Below are positions 1 through 5,828 of a stretch of DNA of 6,595 nucleotides, piece after piece. Location of the stretch: assembly GCA_903898215.1 (NCBI GenBank), contig CAIUEQ010000247.1, positions 1 to 6,595 on the forward strand, read 5' to 3'. Position numbers and translations under genes: made by a program. A model generated the notes under the pieces. The model made no database searches, was not told the DNA's origin, and worked only from the letters and a program-made list of their open reading frames with translations. Within the stretch, counting starts at the first letter, position 1; each line of letters opens with the position of its first letter. The stretch is from an uncultured Bacteroidota bacterium. GTDB lineage: Bacteria; Bacteroidota; Bacteroidia; UKL13-3.

Positions 1-2021
1 ATGCTTCTTTGGATTTCAAAATAGTCAGAGTTGTTTTCAGAAAGTGTTGTCCAAATGAGTTCTTTTTTTTTATCTATTTTATTAGCATAAAACATTCCGA
101 AAGAAACTGGTAATGAATTAAAATCGGAACTGATGATGCGAAATCTAGAACTTCCTTGTGTTGCAGCAATTGATGACAGGATATTAAATGTATAAGTAGT
201 GCCTTCAAAAAGTGGAAGTGTATTACTTAAATATAAGTCCTGAAGGAAATAATATTTTCCATTTGTAGGCATTTCTTTCATTTTTAATTTAAATGTTCCA
301 TTGCTTCCTGTGATATTTAATTTAATCGTATCGTTCCCCGATACAACTGGTCTTGAGTCTAGTGTATGCAAGACACTATCACTACCAAAACTTGAAATAT
401 TTACACTTGGATTTGCCCACTTTTTAATATCATAAGCATCGTCTTGAAAAGTTGATAAAGCCTGATATTTCAAAACGAAATCATCATTATTGATTGAATC
501 CAGTAATAAATTAATTTTCATTTCATCAGCTTGAGATGATTTGAACATTTGCAAAGGTGCTCCTGATGATTTGAATTGTTCTTTAAATATCATCGTTGGC
601 GAAGTTCCTGTTGCCTTTACAAAAAATGCATGTCCTGATGCAATAATACCATCAGTAAGTGTTCCTGTATTTCCTAATGCATTATATGCTTTATATGCAT
701 TTGCTGAAACATCAAAAATGTAAATTACCGAATTGATGTTCGAATAATTTGTTCCGTTATAACCTGAATTTCCTGCGTTCCAGAATGCATGCCAATCGAA
801 TTGAGACGGATAGGGATTACCCAATAAATTCCAACCATCATCTGTGCTTGATCCATTATTTGTATATGTTACCGGCATGGTAATATCGCCTGTATTTACT
901 GTACCAATCAAATTCATTGTTACTGCATTTTGCGAATTATCTGTTCCATTTAATCTGTTCAAAGTACTTCTATCACCGCGCACATAAACGCGATAACCTT
1001 TTCCTACAACTAACGAAGCACTTGTAGTTGCAGGTGTTGCCCAACCATAATTTAAACTTCCGGCTACAGTTTCATCATAAAAATAAACCGATGGCGCATT
1101 GGATATTGTTGCATCAAATCCATTGCTATTTGTAGTTCCTAAAGTTGTTCCGGTTCCTGCTCCAGTTACAAATATTTCTCCTCTCCAATCTTCGAGGATT
1201 GTTGATGATACGTTTGATGACATAAACCGATATCTTCTAGCAGATACAGGAATATATCTTTCAACAATCACATTTCCGGTAATAGCTCCTGTTCCTGTAA
1301 TCTCATGAATTCGTGCAGTTCCACTGGCATTTGATACTAACTTTAAATTACCAGAAGATGCAAGTGTTCCATTACTTAAAATAACATCTCCAATTACTTC
1401 AACCGAATTACCTAAAGTGGCTGTTGTTGATACTCTGTTTATTGTTAAATTTTTTAATGTTCGTGAGGCTGTACTTGTTTGATCAAAATTGATATTGGCA
1501 ATATTTCCACTCCCATTTATAACAAGGTTTGAAGTTGATGATCCTTTAAATTTTCCTGTACCACTTAATACTCCTGCAACAGTTAATGTTTTGCCATTAA
1601 TATCAAATACAGTTGATGCTGATAAATCTAAATTGTTGCTTATTGTCATATCAAAGTTAATAGGTGTTGCACCAACCCCTGAACCGGTAAGATTATGAAA
1701 TGTTGTTGCATTTGTACCCCCAATTTGTTGCGAAGTGCCAACTAAAATCACTGTAGAACAGGGACCACTGAAACCTGTATTTGCTGAATTGTTAATCCAA
1801 TTTCCACCAATGGTAATGGTGCTTCCTGCATCGTTAGTGAAGATGCCACCATATTGACTCGTATAGTTTCCCGAGGCACCGTTTATGTAAACATAGGATC
1901 CGCTTGTTATCACAATGTTTGCTCCGTTATTTATCAAACCTTGTGCAAATATGCGGGTGCTGAATATGGAAAATAATAAAATGATGATCAGTACTGATAT
2001 TACTTTTATTGATAGTTTCAT
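1..2021 (-). CDS. Large secreted surface/adhesin-like protein, probable T9SS cargo (C-terminus cut by window edge)
   Basis: At least 673 codons are open from the ATG at 2021 to the window edge. Residues 1-27 form a signal peptide: a Lys near the start, a hydrophobic run of Val, Leu and Ile, then a cut after IFAQ. Next comes a Gly/Asn/Thr-rich beta-strand region (about 28-250) with phrases such as GGNWINN and TTFHNLTGS, usual in Bacteroidota beta-helix surface proteins. An ERYIP motif sits at 254-258, WNLLGNPYPS at 397-406, and a module beginning LPVSFGMF at about 637 continues as WTTLSENNSDYFEIQRS at the edge. In known Bacteroidota proteins this last module commonly precedes a C-terminal type IX secretion sorting domain, so I infer export through the Sec and T9SS routes to the surface or outside. 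Probably 100-150 residues are missing. No catalytic motif is visible, so the ligand or role is unknown. No ribosome binding site is clear. The start was chosen because it gives a complete signal peptide. Confidence 0.88.
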   Translation of the reverse strand, partial: MKLSIKVISVLIIILLFSIFSTRIFAQGLINNGANIVITSGSYVYINGASGNYTSQYGGIFTNDAGSTITIGGNWINNSANTGFSGPCSTVILVGTSQQIGGTNATTFHNLTGSGVGATPINFDMTISNNLDLSASTVFDINGKTLTVAGVLSGTGKFKGSSTSNLVINGSGNIANINFDQTSTASRTLKNLTINRVSTTATLGNSVEVIGDVILSNGTLASSGNLKLVSNASGTARIHEITGTGAITGNVIVERYIPVSARRYRFMSSNVSSTILEDWRGEIFVTGAGTGTTLGTTNSNGFDATISNAPSVYFYDETVAGSLNYGWATPATTSASLVVGKGYRVYVRGDRSTLNRLNGTDNSQNAVTMNLIGTVNTGDITMPVTYTNNGSSTDDGWNLLGNPYPSQFDWHAFWNAGNSGYNGTNYSNINSVIYIFDVSANAYKAYNALGNTGTLTDGIIASGHAFFVKATGTSPTMIFKEQFKSSGAPLQMFKSSQADEMKINLLLDSINNDDFVLKYQALSTFQDDAYDIKKWANPSVNISSFGSDSVLHTLDSRPVVSGNDTIKLNITGSNGTFKLKMKEMPTNGKYYFLQDLYLSNTLPLFEGTTYTFNILSSIAATQGSSRFRIISSDFNSLPVSFGMFYANKIDKKKELIWTTLSENNSDYFEIQRS
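63..71. repeat. Homopolymer of nine T (A9 in the coding strand)
   Basis: Nine consecutive T bases on the plus strand read as a run of lysine codons (IDKKKE) in the surface-protein gene, at about residues 649-653. The conserved LPVSF...WTTLSE...YFEIQRS module is in one frame on both sides, so the gene is intact as sequenced. The run lies upstream of the expected C-terminal sorting domain. Confidence 0.8.
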
Positions 2022-2068
2022 AATATTGTTTATTATAATTGTCATTCATTTTGTTGTTACAAAACCTT

Positions 2069-2263
2069 TCAAAAATTCATTTCTAAATATTCTGTATCGT
2101 CACCAATTAAATTAGTTTGGTTATCTATACTCTCATCAAACCATGAGATATTACATGAATGTCTTTCTTCAAATTCGGTAACAACTCCTTTAAGCTTAAT
2201 TTGTTTTTTCGCTCTCTCATCGAAATATGAAATTTCAATTGTTTGAGATTTAGTTGATTTCAT
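2069..2263 (-). CDS. Small protein of unknown function with an internal duplication (64 aa)
   Basis: I do not recognise this protein. It is 64 residues, highly charged, with no signal peptide or membrane segment. It consists of two diverged copies of one unit: residues 10-33 (EISYFDER...TEFEE) and 38-61 (NISWFDES...TEYLE) align without gaps at a 28-residue period. Eleven of 24 positions are identical and there are Tyr/Trp and Phe/Tyr swaps. That conservation at protein level argues the frame is truly coding. The gene lies 51 bp downstream of the tail-fibre-like gene and 47 bp upstream of the large surface-protein gene, all in the same direction, so it may be co-transcribed with them. No clear ribosome binding site precedes the ATG, as is common in Bacteroidota. 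It could be a complete small protein or a remnant of a longer repeat protein. Confidence 0.55.
   Translation of the reverse strand: MKSTKSQTIEISYFDERAKKQIKLKGVVTEFEERHSCNISWFDESIDNQTNLIGDDTEYLEMNF
2081..2236 (-). repeat. Two diverged tandem copies of an 84-bp (28-codon) unit
   Basis: The aligned copies are 2165-2236 (first) and 2081-2152 (second) inside the 64-residue gene. Shared positions follow the pattern I-S-(Y/W)-F-D-E, then Q, L, G, T-E-(F/Y) and a final E at matching spacing. At DNA level only short stretches remain alike, for example GATGAGAG in both, which suggests an old duplication kept by selection on the protein. Confidence 0.6.
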
Positions 2264-2314
2264 GCTATTGTTATAAAAAGAATTATTTATGATTAGAAAT
2301 ATATGATATGAAAA

Positions 2315-3457
2315 TTATCTATTTGGTTCTATACATAAAACACTTCCTTGATTTATTGTCATTGTATTACTAGCATTTGCAACTGACCATTGTGCTGTAA
2401 TAGTTGTGTTTTGAGCTATGGTGGTATTTATTGTAACTAATGCATGTGCATCCGGCCCATTTGCCATTCCATCAATAGCCATATGTGCATTAACTTGTAA
2501 TGTTCCACTTGCTCCTGTTGATCGGCAAGTTGAAATAACATGTATTTCATAAGGTGTATTTGCTGCAATACTAACAGATGTTGTAACAGCAGTTATTATG
2601 GTTACTCCAGCATATTTTGTTCTTATGGTAAGTACACCATTTCCGCTAGTAGTTTGTTGTATTATTCCATGAAGAGTTATCTCCTCCATTTTGCCAACTT
2701 CGAGATAATTTGCACCATGTTCTGCGGTAATCAATGCTGCTGATTCAGTTAATGAATTTCCTACAACAACATCTGCTGTTAATACACTTTGCGACATTGC
2801 AATACCCCTACGTTTAGCCAACTGAGAAAACTGTAGCGAATTTCCCACTAATTCAAAAGTTCCTTGTTCTACTGTTGCTAAAGGTGCAACTTGTGAAGTA
2901 AGTTTTAATGGAGCAGTTCCTGCTGTAGTTCCTCCTGCTTTGAGATGCAAAGCAGCGCTTGGAGTTATTACACCAACACCTACTTTACCATCGTATTGAA
3001 CACGCATACTTTCGGTATTATTAGTTTTTATGATTAAAGGTTTTACATCTGTTGTTCCTAAATAATTAACTGATGAGTCGGTACCTGCATTACCTGTTAA
3101 TCCCCAGGTACTGCCATTATTTGTTCCTGTTGTAACAAGTTTTGTCCAAACTGCTGCTATGGTAGTTCCTGCATTATAATAAAATCCTACACCGCCTGAT
3201 AGCGATGCATTCGTATTATACAATAATAAACTTGTTGCAGGTGTTGCAATTGTTGAAACATCTGTTAAAGAGGCTAAACTTACCCGTGGAATTAATAAGC
3301 CTTTTACTGTACTCGATACATCAAGCATGGCAGAGGCATCGGGTGTGGTGCCGGTTGAATTCACGGCTACATTTTGAGAAAAACCTGAATAAACTGATTG
3401 GATAAGAATGAATAGAATCAGAGTGCTTTTTGAAATAATGTTTTGAGTTGCTTTCAT
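2315..3457 (-). CDS. Secreted protein with phage tail-fibre-like modules (380 aa)
   Basis: Residues 1-28 are a signal peptide (basic start, hydrophobic ILFILIQSV core, likely cut after GFSQ). Several modules known from Bacteroidota exported proteins and tail-fibre-like proteins follow: DASAMLDVSS with KGLLIPR (40-58); a GFYYNAGTT...VWTKL unit (91-107); WGLTGNAGTDSSVNYLGTTD, then KTNNTESMRV and DGKVGVG (118-162); and a LHLKAG...APLKLTS unit (170-189) with ARR-like KRRGIA at 215-220. The remaining 160 residues are Thr/Ala/Val-rich and look like a beta sandwich (GNGVLTIRTKYAGVTI at 272-287), ending in CIEPNR. No T9SS sorting domain or S74 peptidase chaperone domain is seen at the C-terminus. The likely site is the periplasm, outer membrane surface or medium. 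Binding function is inferred from the modules only. It is probably the first gene of the leftward group. Confidence 0.85.
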   Translation of the reverse strand: MKATQNIISKSTLILFILIQSVYSGFSQNVAVNSTGTTPDASAMLDVSSTVKGLLIPRVSLASLTDVSTIATPATSLLLYNTNASLSGGVGFYYNAGTTIAAVWTKLVTTGTNNGSTWGLTGNAGTDSSVNYLGTTDVKPLIIKTNNTESMRVQYDGKVGVGVITPSAALHLKAGGTTAGTAPLKLTSQVAPLATVEQGTFELVGNSLQFSQLAKRRGIAMSQSVLTADVVVGNSLTESAALITAEHGANYLEVGKMEEITLHGIIQQTTSGNGVLTIRTKYAGVTIITAVTTSVSIAANTPYEIHVISTCRSTGASGTLQVNAHMAIDGMANGPDAHALVTINTTIAQNTTITAQWSVANASNTMTINQGSVLCIEPNR

Positions 3458-3778
3458 AATAGGTCGATTAAATTATTAGTAATATTCTGAAGGGAATAAA
3501 TTCATCTGAATTGTTTATCAGATGTCATAAATCTCTTAACAAAGGTGCAGTGAGGTATTTCAATAAACAATGACCTGAATCATGTTTTAGTTGTTGTTTT
3601 TACTATTTGAGTTGCTAATAGTATATACCAATAGTTAATTGCTTAGTAATAAGCGCCTTTTATTTATAAATTAATTGATAAATATCATGGTTTAGTAATT
3701 ATTATACCAATATAATGCAGTAGATTACATTTTTCTTCCATTCATTTTATGAATTTATTGTAGTTTTAATATTTTATC
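3458..3778. promoter_or_regulatory. Divergent intergenic region (321 bp) holding promoters for both gene blocks
   Basis: This stretch separates the start codons of two oppositely transcribed genes, so by position it must contain the leftward promoter and probably the rightward one. I found no confident match to the Bacteroidota -7 element (TAnnTTTG) in either direction. The sequence is very AT-rich. It contains TTAGTAAT three times (3476-3483, 3643-3650, 3692-3699) and TATACCAATA twice (3624-3633, 3703-3712), all in the same orientation. No open frame or RNA gene is evident. Confidence 0.5.
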
Positions 3779-4792
3779 ATGAAGACAGGTTCAAAAAATA
3801 TAAATGAAATTACAGAAAAAGTAGTAGCAGTAAATTCAAACATTCAGAATGACGAATTCATTGCGCCTGTCAATTCAAAAAAAACTTTAAGATCAAATAA
3901 AGATAGTGATCTACGCCATCGGTTTCTTAGAGAGAACAGTATGGAAATGATCTGTATGATTGATATTGATTCGAAGGTTATATACTTAAGTCCATTCATA
4001 CAAAAACAAACAGGATGGGAAATAGGCTCAACAGTTTTAAAAGAAACTATAGACTTTGTTCATTCTGACGATCTGAAAATTCAAACTGATTTATTTGTAA
4101 AAGCCCTTTTAAACCCGGGAGTTTCATTCACCGGTATTCTTCGAATTAAATCAAATAACGATAAATACATTTGGGCTGAATCATCATTCACAAACTTTTT
4201 CCATATCAATAATGTAAATGCTATAGTTATTTGTTTTAAAGATATTGATGAATTAAAGAAAGCTAACGACAACTTAAAATTAGGTGAAGAAGTTTTTAAA
4301 ATTGTGGTTCAAAATAGTTTAAATCTGACCACACTAACTGATGAGAATGATCAATTAATATTTATAAGCCCTCAGTGTAAAAATGTTATTGGTTTAGATG
4401 GTGAAAAATTTGTCGGAAAGGCCATGCCTTTCAATATTCATCCGGATGATATCAAAATATGTTTGGAAAAATGGATGAATCTAAAAACAAATTCAGAAAA
4501 AATACTGCATCATCAATACAGGTTAATTGATACTGAAGGAAGCTTCAGATGGGTGTCACACTCGGCAAGCAGAATAGATTTTGAAGGAAAATTTAAATTT
4601 ATCCAAAGCAGCATTAGAAATATTACTGAACAAAAAAATAATGAGAATATCATTATTCAAAAAAATATCGAATTGCAACGTACAAACAATACGATGGTTG
4701 ATCGTGAAATTAAAATGATCGAGCTTAAACAGGAAATAAATGAATTACTGAAAAGACTTGGTGAAGAAGAAAAATATGTAATAATGGAATAA
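3779..4792 (+). CDS. Stand-alone double-PAS sensor/adaptor protein with C-terminal coiled coil (337 aa)
   Basis: This is a soluble protein with no membrane segment or signal peptide. A polar N-terminal tail (1-43) is followed by PAS domain 1 (about 45-158), with MICMIDIDSKVIYLSP, the HSDD motif at 95-98 and a YIWAESSF strand. PAS domain 2 (about 167-285) has LIFISPQCKNVIG, HPDD at 221-224 and FRWVSHSASRI, ending in the usual NITEQK exit. A helical coiled coil (about 283-330) follows, with MVDREIKMIELKQEINELLKRLGEEEKY. In known proteins this kind of helix links PAS domains to output modules, but here the chain stops seven residues after it, with no kinase, cyclase or HD domain. PAS domains sense small ligands, redox state or light, or mediate dimerisation; the ligand cannot be read from the sequence. 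It lies 96 bp upstream of cheR in the same direction, so it may feed signals to a chemotaxis-like complex. No clear ribosome binding site is visible. The ATG gives a full first PAS domain. Confidence 0.87.
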   Translation: MKTGSKNINEITEKVVAVNSNIQNDEFIAPVNSKKTLRSNKDSDLRHRFLRENSMEMICMIDIDSKVIYLSPFIQKQTGWEIGSTVLKETIDFVHSDDLKIQTDLFVKALLNPGVSFTGILRIKSNNDKYIWAESSFTNFFHINNVNAIVICFKDIDELKKANDNLKLGEEVFKIVVQNSLNLTTLTDENDQLIFISPQCKNVIGLDGEKFVGKAMPFNIHPDDIKICLEKWMNLKTNSEKILHHQYRLIDTEGSFRWVSHSASRIDFEGKFKFIQSSIRNITEQKNNENIIIQKNIELQRTNNTMVDREIKMIELKQEINELLKRLGEEEKYVIME

Positions 4793-4807
4793 ATATTCTC
4801 CTCAACA

Positions 4808-4840
4808 TATGACTTTGTATATAAACATCACAAAGTCATA
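4808..4840. repeat. Perfect 11-bp inverted repeat between the PAS and cheR genes
   Basis: TATGACTTTGT (4808-4818) and ACAAAGTCATA (4830-4840) are exact reverse complements with an 11-nt AT-rich loop. The stem has only three G-C pairs. On the plus strand it is followed by A-rich sequence rather than a T tract, so it is not a normal intrinsic terminator. It could be an operator, an mRNA processing or stability hairpin, or a weak attenuator between the two genes. Confidence 0.6.
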
Positions 4841-4888
4841 AAAAATAATACCTGCATCGTTCTATAACATCAGCTATAAATAGTGAAA

Positions 4889-5713
4889 ATGAAGAAAACA
4901 GTTGAACATATCACCAGTATACTCTCCTCCCATGCTATTGGAATAGATGTGTCAAAATATGAAGAGTCTTTTCTTCTAAACTCATTTAAAAATAAAATTT
5001 TTGAAAAGAAAATTAATTCAGAAAATGAATATTTATCAATTCTAGAAAATAGTGAAACCGAAGCCACTCATTTTGAAAATTCTCTGCATAACAATTACAG
5101 CGAATTTTTTCGTAACCCTTTAACATTTTCAGTACTTGAGCGTATCATTCTTCCATCATTAACACACTCAATAAAATATAGTAAACAAAAGGAAATACGT
5201 ATTTGGTCGGCTGCTTGTGCATCTGGTCAAGAGCCATACAGTATAGCAATGCTGTTGGAAGAATTGAAAAGTGACAATACCGAAAATTTCAGCTATCGCA
5301 TATTTGCAACCGATCAATGTGATATGCAAATAGACGCAGCTTTTGCAGGTAAATATGAAAGCTTGGAAATGAATAACGTAAATATGAAGCGCGTTAAACG
5401 ATGGTTTGCAAAAAACGGAAACTCCTTTCTTATAGATCCATTATTAAAAAAGAATATCGAATTTTCTAAATTCGATTTGTTAGATAAAACCCTGAACAGC
5501 CCCGCTAATAGCATATTTGGTGATTTTGATATTGCAGTATGCTCCAATTTACTTTTTTATTATAAGCCTAAATTCAGAAATATTATTTTAGAAAAAATCC
5601 AACATTCAATAAGTGATGGCGGGCTCATTATAACCGGAGAAGCGGAAAGAGATATCTTTTTAAATCATCAATTTAAAGAAGTATTTCCTCAATCAGCAAT
5701 ATTTCGGGTTTAA
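4889..5713 (+). CDS. cheR: CheR-type chemoreceptor glutamate methyltransferase (274 aa)
   Basis: CheR enzymes transfer a methyl group from S-adenosylmethionine to glutamates in the cytoplasmic helices of chemoreceptors, setting adaptation. The family layout is complete. A helical N-terminal domain has GIDVSKYEESFL at 18-29. SEFFRNPLTF at 71-80 matches the family T.FFR substrate-site motif. IWSAACASGQEPYSIAMLL at 105-123 is the SAM-binding loop, with the glutamate of G.EPYS present. IFATD at 138-142 ends the next SAM strand, followed by AGKYE. The family CRN(V/L) motif appears as VCSNLLFYY at 217-225, with Ser in place of the usual Arg, and DGGLIITGEAE at 243-253 is the last strand motif. The length (274 aa) is normal for a single-domain CheR, with no TPR or PAS fusion. 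An in-frame GTG at 4883 would add only two residues; the ATG is preferred. It lies between a PAS protein and a receptor-like sensor, its probable partners. Confidence 0.88.
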   Translation: MKKTVEHITSILSSHAIGIDVSKYEESFLLNSFKNKIFEKKINSENEYLSILENSETEATHFENSLHNNYSEFFRNPLTFSVLERIILPSLTHSIKYSKQKEIRIWSAACASGQEPYSIAMLLEELKSDNTENFSYRIFATDQCDMQIDAAFAGKYESLEMNNVNMKRVKRWFAKNGNSFLIDPLLKKNIEFSKFDLLDKTLNSPANSIFGDFDIAVCSNLLFYYKPKFRNIILEKIQHSISDGGLIITGEAERDIFLNHQFKEVFPQSAIFRV

Positions 5714-5720
5714 AAATTAA

Positions 5721-5809
5721 GCATTGCGAACCTGCGACCTTAGCGTTAAAAAAAAATCCACAAAGAGCGCAAAGAAAGTAGAGAAATAATTTCTGCGTGA
5801 ATCAGCGGA
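5721..5809. repeat. GC-richer imperfect palindromic intergenic element (CGCAAAG / CTGCG type)
   Basis: This stretch stands out from the AT-rich surroundings by its GCG-containing words: TTGCGAACCTGCGACC, then TTAGCGTT, a run of nine A, CCACAAAGAGCGCAAAG, and TTCTGCGTGAATCAGCGG. The left arm read in reverse complement (AACGCTAAGGTCGCAGG) resembles the middle part (CACAAAGAGCGCAAAG), so the element is a degenerate inverted repeat around the A9 run. From memory, similar words built on CGCAAAG and CTGCGT recur between genes in many Bacteroidota and some other genomes. I infer it is one copy of such a dispersed non-coding repeat. It ends 19 bp before the sensor start codon, so it forms most of that gene's leader. 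No coding potential is seen. Confidence 0.55.
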
Positions 5810-5828
5810 AAATTAAAAAATAAACATC

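Noticed and set aside
541..1698. Open frames on the plus strand at 541-723, 1099-1308 and 1489-1698
   Set aside because: They lie opposite the large surface-protein gene, which has a signal peptide and family motifs. Their translations are low-complexity Pro/Val/Ile strings with no recognisable domain, as expected for antisense shadows of Thr/Gly/Asn-rich coding sequence.
2081..2236. CRISPR-like or mobile-element reading of the tandem repeat
   Set aside because: There are only two diverged copies with no conserved spacer pattern, no cas genes and no transposase or terminal repeats. A protein-level duplication explains it better.
3661..3684. Short inverted repeat TATTTAT...ATAAATA in the divergent region
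   Set aside because: Seven bases of pure A/T in an AT-rich stretch are expected by chance.
4808..4850. Intrinsic terminator after the PAS gene
   Set aside because: The hairpin is perfect but GC-poor, and it is followed on the plus strand by AAAAAATAAT rather than a T tract. The T tract on the other strand precedes the stem in the minus direction, so neither strand has terminator layout.
4883..4888. GTG start two codons before the chosen cheR ATG
   Set aside because: It adds only Met-Lys, has no better ribosome binding site, and ATG is the commoner start. It remains possible and changes nothing functionally.
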